Of a DNA stretch of 64,000 nucleotides, positions 1 through 9,377 are shown in pieces (the first letter of the stretch is position 1; each line of letters starts with the position of its first letter). Source of the DNA: JAICMB01 sp963802915. GTDB taxonomy: Bacteria; Acidobacteriota; Terriglobia; Bryobacterales; Bryobacteraceae. Both the position numbers and the translations under genes were made by a program. The notes beneath the pieces are model-generated. The model saw only the letters and a program-made list of their open reading frames with translations, searched no databases and was not told where the DNA came from. The stretch covers positions 1-64,000 of the forward strand of contig CAWDKQ010000011.1 in NCBI GenBank assembly GCA_963802915.1, in the 5' to 3' direction.

Positions 1-3000
1 TCGCTGTCGCCGAGACGGCCACCTGTGTTCCGGGATTGACATATTCCGCTCCCGGCGAGATGGTCCCACCCGCCGAGGGATTGACGGCCGTCGTCAGCAG
101 GTATTGCGTCTGGAAATTCGCCGTGTAAGTCGTGGCTGTCGGCAGAACCGTGATCGTGTGCGAGATCGTGCCGGAGTCGCTCCAACCGAGCCATACATAC
201 TGTATACCCGTGCCGCCGCTCTGCGGAGTGCTAGTCGCGATGGTGTGATTACTTCCCACCACCCAAGTGAACATCTGCGATCCGGTAAACGGCGGCCCGT
301 TGTCCACTGTCACGGTGGGTCCGCTGAAGTTGCTCGCCACCGTAACGTTCACAACCTGGATAATCGTGGTCGGGTCCGAAGCCATGTTGTTGTTCGGATT
401 GATGTCGCCCCCGCCTGCCACCGTGGCCGTGTTTGTCAGAGAAGACAGGGCATTGCTAGCGACGTTCACTGTCACGGGAAGCGGCGGATAGCTGGAGTTT
501 GACAGCAGTATTTCCATGCGCGTACACGTCACGATCTGCAGCGCAATTCCGCAGTACCATCCGTTGACCATCCCCGTAGGACCTGTCGGCGTCAGACCCG
601 CGGGCACAGTATCGGTGACGGTTACGGTGCTTCCGTCCGTCGGCCCGCTTCCCACGTTCTTCACTGTGATCGTGTAGGTATCGCCGGTGTCGCCTTGTGT
701 GAAGTTACCCATGTGCGATTTGGTGATCGACAGATCGCCGCCATTCACAGTCAAGGTCGCCGTTGCGGTGTTGCCCGTCCCGCCGTTAGTGGAGCTGATT
801 TGAGCGCTGGCACTCTGGAGCCCAGCCGACGTTCCTTGCACGGTGACGACGATCGTGCACGACGTATTCGTTGGCACTGAGCCGCCGCTTAGCTGCACCG
901 TAGATCCTGAATTCGCCAGAGATGCCGTGCCGCCGCAGCCGTTGTTGGTCACGCTGCCGGTACCGGCCAGACCGCTGGTCAAAGTCGCGCTGAAGGACAG
1001 CCCCTCGAGAGTCACGTTGTTGGCGGGATTGTCGATCGTGAACGTGAGCGAGGTGGTCCCGTTGAGAGGGATGCTCGGTGTAGCGCCGAACGCCACACTA
1101 ATTCCGGGCGCGGCAACTACCACCCCGGAACCGGAAAGCTGGATGGCCTGGCTGCCTCCGTTATACAAGGAATTGCTGCCGATAGTGACCTGGCCGGTGA
1201 GCGGGCCGCCGGACTGCGGCGAGAACTGGACGCGTACGTTGCAAGTGGCCGAGGGGGCGAGTGGGGTGCTAGTTGAGCAGTCGCCCGCGTTGCCGGTGAG
1301 AACGGTGAAGTTTTCATCTCCGGGATCGACCGTTATGGCGGAGAAGACCAGCGGAGAATTCCCGGGATTGGAGACTTGCGCTGACAACGTGGCTGTCTGA
1401 TGAACGGCGGTGGTACTGAAGCTCAGGCTAGTGGTACTGAACGACGCGGCCGGATCGCACTTGCCGTAGGCGCCCGCGGCGAAAAGGTTGACCACTTCGT
1501 TCGGAGCCAATGCGCGCGCATACAGAGTCGCCTCGTCAATCAGGCCATTGAACGTATACCAACTGGAAGCAAGATACCCGGTTCCAAGCTGGTACTGGTA
1601 AGCGGACGAGCCGTAGCCTGTTTCCGTGCCGGTCTCGCTTCCCATCTTCAGGCCGTCCACATAAAGGGTCTCGGTTGTCCCATCGTAAGTGACGGCAACG
1701 TGGTGGAAATTGCCGTCGTTGAACGCTGTCGGACTGATTACGCTCCCGATCCTGAACATGTTTGCAAACACACGGCCGGCGGCGTTCATATAAAGACCAA
1801 AGCCGGATTCGCTGGGCGTCTGATATGCGGGTGCATCCTGCTGGCCGAGGATAACGGCGGTGCTGTGCGCCGTTGTCTCAATCCAGGTCTCGAAGCTGAA
1901 TGGCGTCGAGTTCGGGAAGGGGAAAGCCGCGCTAGGCAGCGCGACATAAGGGGTGCTACTGCCGTCGAATGAGAAGGCCTGCCCGGCTTCGCCTGCTGCG
2001 AAGCTGACGTCGCCTCCGATGGTTCCGTTGTATGCGCCGGTCACATCGGCCGCGTTGCCCTCCGCTCTCCACCATGCCGTGAGATTCGCCGGAGCTGTCA
2101 GGCACGCCGTGGCCGGTGTGTAGGCCTGGAAGGTATTCGTTGTAATGGACGCCGCGCCGGGCGCACTGGCCTGCAGAACATACCCCGAGCCCGCAACGGT
2201 CAGCGAGACTCCGCTAAATGTCGCGATGCCGTTCGCGCCGGAAGCTACAGTGATGGGTGCAAGAGTCGCGCCGTTTGGACCGGAGGAAAGAGACAGCGTG
2301 ACATTGATGCCAGCGATGGGATTGTTGCACATGTCCGTCACCATCACCTGGATGGCCGGAGTCAGGGTGCCCGTTTCGATGAGCACGCCTGGCTGATTCA
2401 GGAAACTGATGGCGGCGGCGGTATCGGTGAACGACGAATACCCGTTTACGACGCCGTAAACATCGTTGTTGTCGGTGATCTCGCAGCCCTGGTTGATGGC
2501 GGTGTTGCTGCTGAAGGTGGTGGCTGAATCCACGGACGCCGTTGCGCCCGTGTTGACGAAGATGGCTCCAGCCTTTCCCTGGCCGGTTTGTGCATTTGTT
2601 CCGCCGCCGGAGCCGGGGGTGGTCGAGTTGCCATTGAACGAGCTGCCGGTGATGGTCAGGGAACCAGCGCGAATGAAAATCGCGGCTCCGAGAGCCGCCC
2701 CGCCGCCTCCGCCACCGCTCGTAGCTGGGAATTCGATCGTGCCGCCGCCATGGCCTCCAAAAGCTCCGCCTGTGGCACCAGGACCGAGAGTAGAGAGTGA
2801 GGTGCCCCCGCCGCCACCCCCAAAGCCCCCCAAGCCGCCGCTGATGGGAGTGCCCGGACCAGATCCGCCGCCACCCCCGCCGAAGGCGCCGCTGAAGCCA
2901 TTCGAATAGCTGCCGCCGCCATCGCCGCCGCCGCCGTCACCGGACGGGTTCTGGCCGGCCGTCCCGCCGAAATTGCCCCCGGATCCTCCAAGGGCCCCGT

Positions 3001-3601
3001 CTGCATTTCCTCCTGCTCCACCGCCGCCTCCACCAGGTGCTGAACCGGTGCCCGAGCCTCCATTGCCGCCGATCGCCCGGCTACTGGAAAAGGCGACCTG
3101 ATCGACGCTGAGTTGCGCGTTGTTTACGAGAATCGCGCCTCCCATGCCGGCTCCGCCACCGCCTCCGCCCGCACCGCTCGCGCCGTTGCCGCCCTGCGCC
3201 AGGCCAGCCATAAGCGTCAGGCCGCTGATGCTCACCGTGAGCGGGGTGACAGGCGGCCCCGTGGCCACGCCCGCGGCGCCGGGATTGATGAAGAAGATGC
3301 GCGAAGCGTTGTTGCCGCTAATGGTCAGCAGGTTCGCGCCCAGCCCCTGGATGGTCAGATTCTGGGCGATGGCAATCTCGCCGGAGCTCAGAGTGATTGT
3401 GTACACACCAGTGCCCGAGTTGTAGCCCGGATCGGTGGTGGGGATGCTGAACGTGACCGTGTCGCCGGGATTCGCCGCGGCGATGACGGCGCGCAGGCTG
3501 CCCGCGCCGCTATCCGCGGTCGTCGTGACCACATCTTGTGCAATTGCCCCGACGGCTAGTATGAGCGTCGATACCGCAAAGAGAACAGCTCTGGTTGACA
3601 A
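1..3601 (-). CDS. Giant secreted surface protein (Gly-rich, LamG, DUF11-like), C-terminus off the window
   Basis: This frame is open for about 1200 codons down to base 1, so the 3' end is missing. The N-terminus is a hydrophobic signal peptide ending near AVGAIAQ. Residues about 140-315 are extremely Gly-rich, with GGxGG runs resembling those of parallel-beta-helix adhesins. About 505-710 is a LamG/concanavalin-like domain (LTAWWRAEGN at its start, FHHVAVTYDG inside). About 711-830 resembles a choice-of-anchor/Ig-like domain (NPGNSPLVFS). About 950-1085 is DUF11-like (DLSITKSH, TYTITVKNVG). The last visible part, QYLLTTAVNPSAGGTISPG, resembles an InlB-type B-repeat. The role is inferred to be a cell-surface or secreted adhesin. 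The start is uncertain. An ATG at 3608 with a good GGAG is one base out of frame, so I begin at the in-frame TTG. A one-base error in the TTT run would restore the ATG. Confidence 0.8.
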   Translation of the reverse strand, partial: MSTRAVLFAVSTLILAVGAIAQDVVTTTADSGAGSLRAVIAAANPGDTVTFSIPTTDPGYNSGTGVYTITLSSGEIAIAQNLTIQGLGANLLTISGNNASRIFFINPGAAGVATGPPVTPLTVSISGLTLMAGLAQGGNGASGAGGGGGGAGMGGAILVNNAQLSVDQVAFSSSRAIGGNGGSGTGSAPGGGGGGAGGNADGALGGSGGNFGGTAGQNPSGDGGGGDGGGSYSNGFSGAFGGGGGGSGPGTPISGGLGGFGGGGGGTSLSTLGPGATGGAFGGHGGGTIEFPATSGGGGGGAALGAAIFIRAGSLTITGSSFNGNSTTPGSGGGTNAQTGQGKAGAIFVNTGATASVDSATTFSSNTAINQGCEITDNNDVYGVVNGYSSFTDTAAAISFLNQPGVLIETGTLTPAIQVMVTDMCNNPIAGINVTLSLSSGPNGATLAPITVASGANGIATFSGVSLTVAGSGYVLQASAPGAASITTNTFQAYTPATACLTAPANLTAWWRAEGNAADVTGAYNGTIGGDVSFAAGEAGQAFSFDGSSTPYVALPSAAFPFPNSTPFSFETWIETTAHSTAVILGQQDAPAYQTPSESGFGLYMNAAGRVFANMFRIGSVISPTAFNDGNFHHVAVTYDGTTETLYVDGLKMGSETGTETGYGSSAYQYQLGTGYLASSWYTFNGLIDEATLYARALAPNEVVNLFAAGAYGKCDPAASFSTTSLSFSTTAVHQTATLSAQVSNPGNSPLVFSAITVDPGDENFTVLTGNAGDCSTSTPLAPSATCNVRVQFSPQSGGPLTGQVTIGSNSLYNGGSQAIQLSGSGVVVAAPGISVAFGATPSIPLNGTTSLTFTIDNPANNVTLEGLSFSATLTSGLAGTGSVTNNGCGGTASLANSGSTVQLSGGSVPTNTSCTIVVTVQGTSAGLQSASAQISSTNGGTGNTATATLTVNGGDLSITKSHMGNFTQGDTGDTYTITVKNVGSGPTDGSTVTVTDTVPAGLTPTGPTGMVNGWYCGIALQIVTCTRMEILLSNSSYPPLPVTVNVASNALSSLTNTATVAGGGDINPNNNMASDPTTIIQVVNVTVASNFSGPTVTVDNGPPFTGSQMFTWVVGSNHTIATSTPQSGGTGIQYVWLGWSDSGTISHTITVLPTATTYTANFQTQYLLTTAVNPSAGGTISPGAEYVNPGTQVAVSATA

Positions 3602-3948
3602 GCTCATGTTTTAGTCTCCTGGTTTGTCCTTATCCCAACCAACCGAAAGGAGAAGGCGAGAACTGCGGCCGGCGGCCTAGAGCGATGCCTGCAAGTATAC
3701 GCGGTGCTACCTGAAGTTAGCCAGACATGTGAGTACCGGGAAATCCACCGATGCACGTTCAACATTCGCTCATTTCCCAACGCTTGACCGCGGCTGCTTT
3801 CGTCTCTCAGGAGATAAGGCGAGAAACAACCGCTTCGACGATCACCTGGAATTGATATGCGTACTGCGAGGCCTAGCTTAGTACCATGGACGCAACGCCG
3901 CGCGCTTGCGCGGGAACGAATACACCACGATTGCGGAAACGCCAGTCA
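3602..3948. other. Intergenic region upstream of the giant surface protein
   Basis: About 350 bases without a convincing gene. The sequence GGAGACTAAAAC directly upstream of the out-of-frame ATG at 3608 looks like a ribosome binding site for the minus-strand gene. The short plus-strand frame at 3857-4078 has no recognisable domain and lies opposite the sigma-factor remnant. I see no clear promoter or terminator. Confidence 0.4.
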
Positions 3949-4443
3949 TCAACTGGATGTTGGCGGTTGTAGTCTATCGAATAGTCAGGCGCGGGCCACG
4001 CGCCATGCACGAATAACGGTCGGTTCCGAGATTTCAAGGACTGCGACGATCTCGGCGTTTTCGAGTCCCCCGAAATAACACAATTCCACTACCTACGACT
4101 GTCGCGGGGCGAGCGTGGCAAGCTTGTCGAGCGCACGGTCAAGATCGATAAAATCTACGGGTGCTGCTTGCTCGCCGCCAAGGCTGTGAATACCGGAGTG
4201 GTCAACGTGAGGGCTTCGGTTTCCGCGCTTGCCCGTATCTTGCGCGCGCGCAAAGTCGATCAGAATGCGCCGCATGAGACGCGCCGAAAAGGCAAAGAAG
4301 TGTGCGCGGTAGGCCCATTCGATAGAAGCATCGCCGATGAACCTCACAAACGCTTCGTTCACCAGCGCGGAGGGTTGGAGCAGGTGACCATCGCGTTCGC
4401 CTGCGAGATTCCGGCGGGCGATGCGGTGGAGTTCAGCGTACCA
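3949..4443 (-). pseudogene. ECF sigma factor remnant (acidobacterial Sig-70 X6 type), two in-frame stops
   Basis: One frame reads YAELHRIARRNLAGERDGH, LLQPSALVNEAFVRFIG and AHFFAFSARLMRRILIDFA, the region 2 signature of the large ECF sigma group (TIGR02999-like) that often sits beside Ser/Thr kinases or permeases in acidobacteria. After APRQS comes a TAG at 4093-4095. The same frame then continues with VVELCYFGGLENAEIVAVLE and ISEPTVIRAWRVARA, which is region 4 with its helix-turn-helix. A TGA at 3985-3987 sits where family members have Trp, and LFDRLQPPTSS follows before the stop at 3949-3951. The first roughly 30 residues of the family are missing because the gene is joined to the neighbouring permease. 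Loss of function is inferred. Confidence 0.75.
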
Positions 4444-6354
4444 CCACCGGTTCGCTTGATGCGCGATCGCTCTCGGTGAATCCTCGTCCGGCCAGCAAAC
4501 GGATCCCGACCGACTCGAAGTAACCATCGCTCACTACCCGGACGTAGGACTCGGGATGCCGGTCCTTCGGGTAAACCTGTCCCTTGCCGGAGACCTGCCA
4601 GGCGCGGTCGTCACGCAGCGGCAAAGCATCAGTCAGACCGGCTGCCAGCATGCCTGGGAGCGAGCGTGTCCGCCGCAGCACCTCATCGATATAGGCGTTC
4701 TGCTGTTCCGCATTCTTAAATCGAAAACTCGGATCTATCCTGAGGGCAGCCACGCCTTCGGGTCGAAATCCCGGATTCACATCCAGGACGCGGAGAAAAC
4801 TCCGCATCAGCAGTCCCGCGCCAACCAGTAAGGTGCAGGCAAACGCGATCTCGGAAATCACCAGCCCGTTGCGGACCCACTGCCTCTGACCGCCGCTCGA
4901 CCCGCGGCTACCATCTTTCAACACTTCCCCGACCGCGAACGATGGGACTTGCAGGGCCGGCAACAAACCAAAGAGTACGCCGGTTAGAACCGCCGCGAGC
5001 AGCGTGAAACCAAGCGCGACTCCGTCCAGCCTCACGCTCGCCAGCAGAGGAATATTGAATGCGTCGAGATGCGCGATCGCGCGCGTGCCCGCCACCGCGA
5101 AAAGCAGGCCAAGCGCCGCTCCGCAGCAGGAGAGCGCGACGCTCTCTGTCAGCATTTGCCGCACTAACCGAAGACGTCCGGCGCCTAACGCGGCCCGCAC
5201 CGCCATTTCCTTTCGCCGCGTGCCTAATCTCGCCAATTGGAGATTAGAAAGGTTCGCGCACACGATCAACATGACGACTCCGACCGCACAGGCCAGCACC
5301 ATCAGGGCCGGACTCACTCGTCCGCTCACGTGCTGGTTCAGAGTGCTCAGCCGGGGCTGAATCCCGTTCCATTCCGGATGCCGGATCCAGATCTGTTTTG
5401 CCAGCAGCGTGAACTCAGCCTGAGCTCTCTGCACCGTGGCTCCGGGCCGTAGTCTCCCGATCACCTTCATCGTATTTCCGAAGCTGTTCGTTTCGCCGGT
5501 CAGGGGCCATGGAATGAACAGATCCACCGGAGTGCCGGGCGCAAAAACGCTCGCGAAATCGAACGACGCAGGCATCACACCCACCACCATTACCGGATTG
5601 TTGTTCAGCATCAGCTTCCGTCCCACCACGGCTGGGTCGGAAGCAAACCGCCTCTGCCAAAAGCCGTGAGTCAACAGCGCAGCCGGTGGAGTGCCGATTC
5701 GCCCCTGGCACTCCTCGACAGTGAACGATCTTCCGATCGCCGGTTGCACACCCAGCAACGTGAAGAAGTTCTGGGTAACGGGAACGCGCGTCAGGCGCTC
5801 CGGTTCGCCCGTTCCAGTTAGTTCGCTGTCGCCAACACCATACGTCGCCGAACCCCAGCCAGATCGGAGAACGATTTGTTCCGTTCCCGCAAATCCAGAA
5901 AAATGCCCACCTGGGTACTCCATTCCTGGTTCGCGATCCATACCAGACGATCCGGATCCTGGAACGGCAATGGACGCAGCACCAGGGCGTTCACCACGCT
6001 GAAGATCGTTGCACTGGCGCCGATGCCGAGGCCGGCGATGAGAATCACAAACGTGGTGAAGCCGGCATCGCGCCGCATCCCGCGAAAGGCCTGACGCAGA
6101 TCCTGTGCCAGATCGCCGATCGAACGGACGATCCATACGGAGCGAGCTTCTTCAGAGTTTTGTGTCATATTGCCAAACTTTCTGTGCGCCGCCGCACGCG
6201 CATCCTGCTCTGACATACCTCTCTCGACGAGGTCCTGCGTCATCGATTCGACATGGAAATTCATTTCCTCCCACAGCAATCGCTGCCGCTCGCTGTGTCG
6301 CGCCCAATACCGCAGACGCAGCCGAAAGCGCTTCCAAATCGTGCCGAGTCTCAT
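4433..6354 (-). pseudogene. ADOP-type MacB-like permease, frameshifted and 3'-truncated
   Basis: The protein begins MRLGTIWKRFRLRLRYW with the usual cytoplasmic prefix domain. A first transmembrane segment follows (FVILIAGLGIGASATIFSVV), then the MacB periplasmic core and an FtsX-type membrane block (MLIVCANLSNLQLARLGTRR). The N-terminal 178 codons end in a stop at 5818-5820. The remainder continues in another frame (TYGVGDSELTGTGEPERLTR), so a net one-base shift lies near 5845-5870. Family members have roughly 800-900 residues with a second FtsX block. Here the frame stops just after SSEPVVVR at 4433, where the sigma-factor remnant begins, so about the last quarter is missing. It lies 2 bp downstream of a PadR gene and was probably once an intact PadR-ADOP pair like the one at 32537-35543. 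Confidence 0.8.
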
Positions 6355-6356
6355 AA

Positions 6357-6695
6357 TTAAGCGAACCCCATAACCCGCGCAACCGCGCCGGTCATCTGTT
6401 GGTAGCGGGCAGCCTCCGCATTGAGATGTTTCCGGCCGTCCGGTGTAAGTTTGTAGAAGCGGGCGCGGCGATTATTGGCTGACAAACCCCACTCCCCTTC
6501 GATCCAGCCATTCAGCTCCAGCCGCTGGAGAGCAGGGTAGAGAGATCCTTCTTCCACCCGCAACAGATCGTCGGACAGTTGCTGGATTAATTGAGCGATG
6601 GCATAGCCGTGCAGATGGCCCCGAGTCAGTATTTTGAGCACCATCATGTCCAGCGTGCCGGGCAAAAGATCGGCCTTCGATTTATCCGTTCCCAT
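6357..6695 (-). CDS. PadR family transcriptional regulator
   Basis: A 112-residue protein with the PadR winged-helix core: LLPGTLDMMVLKILTRGHLH, GYAIAQLIQQ, VEEGSLYPALQRLE and the wing NNRRARFYKLTPDGRKHL. The family represses adjacent transport or stress operons. Length and order match the PadR proteins that precede ADOP permeases. The stop codon is 2 bp before the start of the decayed permease, so the two formed one operon. The regulator itself looks intact although its partner is broken. A short AGACTGTCT palindrome lies just upstream of the ATG and might be part of an operator. Confidence 0.9.
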   Translation of the reverse strand: MGTDKSKADLLPGTLDMMVLKILTRGHLHGYAIAQLIQQLSDDLLRVEEGSLYPALQRLELNGWIEGEWGLSANNRRARFYKLTPDGRKHLNAEAARYQQMTGAVARVMGFA

Positions 6696-6802
6696 AGACT
6701 GTCTGATTATAGAACGAACGAATTCAGGCTCGGTTAGGAAGAATAGCTGTTTTTTCTAGCAGGCCGTCTGGGCGGCAATGCATAGGGATTCGCGGGATCG
6801 CT

Positions 6803-9250
6803 TTACTGAACCACCAGAGAACGTTCTTCCAACACACGGGCGCTCGATCGCTTATGCTTGCGGCGATTCTTGCAGGCGTACATGCGCCGGTCGGCCTCTG
6901 CCAGAAGCTCATCGGCTGTCAGACCATCGTCGGGCCATGACGCCACACCAACGCTTGCGGAAAGGAGGTTCTCTCCGCAAACCATGCGGCCGACTTCGGA
7001 AGCGAGCGCGGCCAAAGCCAGAATTTGATCGTTCGCGGCATCGGCCTTCATATCGGGGAGCACCAGGACAAATTCATCTCCACCGAAGCGCGCGATTACG
7101 TCGTAGTCCCTGCGAATTTTAGTCAAGCCCTCCGCAAACGCCTTTAACACTTTGTTTCCGGCGTTGTGGCCGAAACGGTCATTGACGTCTTTGAATCGAT
7201 CGAGGTCGCAGACCATCACTGTAAGCGGCGTTCTTTGCCGTTCACATCGTGAAAGCTCATGATTCAAGCGTTCGAACAATGCTCGCGTGTTATTCAGACC
7301 AGTCAAATAATCGGTTGTAGCGGACGCTTCCATCGCACGATACTTCAGTGCATTCTCAAACGAAACGCCGATTTTTGAGCTCATTCCAGAGAGAATGCGG
7401 AGATGATCCGGTGCGAAAGCATCCGCTTCCGCGCGATAAAGGGTGAGCACGCCGACGATGCCTTCGAGACCCCCGAGAGGAACCGACAGAGCAGATCGTA
7501 GCAGGCTGAATTTCGTGGGGTCGGCGAGATAACCGGGCTCAACGGAAGGATTCCCATTGAGAATCGGCTTGTTATGCTTCGCCACCCAACCCGACAATCC
7601 TTCTCCCAACGGAATCTGGAGTGACGAGAACAACATGCGGTCCCGGCCGTCAACGTAAATGGGTATCAGGAGCTCGTCTTGGCACTCATACACCGCTATG
7701 GAGTCGCATGGAACCAGTTGTGTCAGCCGCGAGTTCAAGACCGAGAGCATTTCGGCCATGCCTAGCGAACTTCCCAGCTCGGATATCAGTTCCAGGGTGT
7801 ATTGCGCTTCCCTGCCCGCGGCGGCAATCTGGGAGCGGAAATCGCCATGTTGTTCTCCCGATGCCGCGGATTCGAATCCCGCAGCGGGAGCATCACCGCG
7901 TTCGATTCGTGCGTCCAACGAGAGCTTCGCCGGAGGCTTTTTATCCATCCGCGCAGCGTGCTCCTCGAGTTCGCGATAACGCCTCTTCAGTATTTCGACG
8001 ACCTGCGGATCGTAACTTTTGCCTGATTCGCTATAAACAACGGCCATGGCCTCGTCCAGCGGCAACGCGCGCCGGTATTGGCGGTCGGAGGCGAGGGCAT
8101 CCAGACAATCCACCGCGGCCAGGATGCGAGCCCCCAACGGGATCTCCTCTCCCGCCAGACCGAGCGGATAGCCGTTGCCGTCCCATCTTTCGTGGTGAGC
8201 CTTAACGATAGGTGCGACTGGATAAGGGAAATGGACCTGCTCCAGAATCTCGGCCCCCACGATGGGATGGATTTTCATCTTCTCGAATTCCTGCGGCGTC
8301 AGCTTGCCGGGCTTCGTGATGATATGCTCCGGCACGGCCAGCTTTCCGATGTCGTGCAGCAAGGAAGCCGCGCGCAAGCCATTCAGTTCCACCTCGCTGA
8401 GATGCATCTCTTTGCCGATCTCGATAGCGTAGTGCTGCACGCGGCGGAGATGCTCGTGAGTGGTCTGGTCCTTCGCTTCGATCGCCAGGGCCAGCGTTTC
8501 GATGGTGCGTATGTGAAGAGCGTTCATCTCTTCGACATGCGACTTCTCTTGTTCCACACGATTCTTCTCCGTCTCCAAGCGCCCGATGTAAAGACGGTAA
8601 GAACGATACACCACCCAGGCGACCGGCATTGCGAGAAGTGAAAACTCCCAGCCCAGGTTCTGATTCACCCAGCGGAGAACGCAGACGAGGGTTGCTCCCA
8701 GCAGGTAATAAGGGAATGACCAGAAATAGCATTCGCGCCAGACACGGAAGAGATTTCCCTTTTCCGTGATCGAAATCGCGCAGGCAATCGGGAGCGTGTT
8801 CGCAATGAAGTAGGCCCCAGTCGCCAGCAGGAGCCTTACGGGAAGACTACCGCCCAGAGCGTCGGCGAGGCGGGAGTGCAAAGCCACCTCTCCAACTCGC
8901 ACCGCGATCGCGATCGCCGCGAGATTGAAAAGGACCTGATAAAGCGGCGGCCGTTTCCTGGCGTGCCAGAAGATTTGAACCAGAGCGGATCCAATGCCCA
9001 GCACCATCGTCTCAAGGGCGCCGAGCTCTACCATTCCTGCAAGTATGAAAAGGAAACTGACAGATAACGTACCGGTTACGCCTGGAAGCGAAACTTTCAG
9101 GCCCGACGAGAGCAGCGCCAGCAGTAGATAGCAAATAAAGCGAGGCGTAAGCCCTTCGTCGGGCGTTATCAGAGACTGAATCGCACCCAGGAGCCCTAGG
9201 AATATGAACAGACCCATGGACACACGAGCCAGACCCTTCGAGGCCTTCAC
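6803..9250 (-). CDS. Membrane-bound HD-GYP / GAF / GGDEF signalling protein
   Basis: An 815-residue protein with six to eight hydrophobic segments in residues 10-215 (a MASE-like sensor), then a short coiled coil (LETEKNRVEQEKSHVEEMN). An HD-GYP phosphodiesterase domain spans about 245-430, with HDIGK at 299-303 and HHERWDGNGYP at 352-362. A GAF domain covers about 485-640. A GGDEF domain covers about 645-800, with an intact RFGGDEF at 721-727 and DLDRFKDVND. HD-GYP domains hydrolyse c-di-GMP and GGDEF domains make it; both active sites look complete. No I-site RxxD is obvious upstream of GGDEF. It stands alone, without a visible operon partner. Confidence 0.93.
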   Translation of the reverse strand: MKASKGLARVSMGLFIFLGLLGAIQSLITPDEGLTPRFICYLLLALLSSGLKVSLPGVTGTLSVSFLFILAGMVELGALETMVLGIGSALVQIFWHARKRPPLYQVLFNLAAIAIAVRVGEVALHSRLADALGGSLPVRLLLATGAYFIANTLPIACAISITEKGNLFRVWRECYFWSFPYYLLGATLVCVLRWVNQNLGWEFSLLAMPVAWVVYRSYRLYIGRLETEKNRVEQEKSHVEEMNALHIRTIETLALAIEAKDQTTHEHLRRVQHYAIEIGKEMHLSEVELNGLRAASLLHDIGKLAVPEHIITKPGKLTPQEFEKMKIHPIVGAEILEQVHFPYPVAPIVKAHHERWDGNGYPLGLAGEEIPLGARILAAVDCLDALASDRQYRRALPLDEAMAVVYSESGKSYDPQVVEILKRRYRELEEHAARMDKKPPAKLSLDARIERGDAPAAGFESAASGEQHGDFRSQIAAAGREAQYTLELISELGSSLGMAEMLSVLNSRLTQLVPCDSIAVYECQDELLIPIYVDGRDRMLFSSLQIPLGEGLSGWVAKHNKPILNGNPSVEPGYLADPTKFSLLRSALSVPLGGLEGIVGVLTLYRAEADAFAPDHLRILSGMSSKIGVSFENALKYRAMEASATTDYLTGLNNTRALFERLNHELSRCERQRTPLTVMVCDLDRFKDVNDRFGHNAGNKVLKAFAEGLTKIRRDYDVIARFGGDEFVLVLPDMKADAANDQILALAALASEVGRMVCGENLLSASVGVASWPDDGLTADELLAEADRRMYACKNRRKHKRSSARVLEERSLVVQ

Positions 9251-9323
9251 GAGATCTTCTCCACGCTTTTCCTAAGCTCCGACGTCTTCACTACTCTTAT
9301 CGGGCGACTGTATCCTTTTCATT

Positions 9324-9374
9324 AGGTTGGGCTTCCGCCGCCAAGCTGTCTTCTAGCTGACGTTAGCCCAACCT
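9324..9374 (-). terminator. Hairpin downstream of the first subtilase gene
   Basis: AGGTTGGGCT (9324-9333) pairs perfectly with AGCCCAACCT (9365-9374). An inner AGCT pair lies in the 31-base loop. It sits 3 bp past the subtilase stop on the minus strand. There is no strong T-tract, so it may be an RNA-stabilising or rho-assisted end rather than a classic intrinsic terminator. Confidence 0.45.
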
Positions 9375-9377
9375 TTA

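Noticed and set aside
104..3559. Plus-strand open frames across the first 3.5 kb
   Set aside because: They are antisense to the minus-strand surface protein. Their Pro/Ala/Arg-rich sequences mirror its Gly/Thr-rich codons and show no domains.
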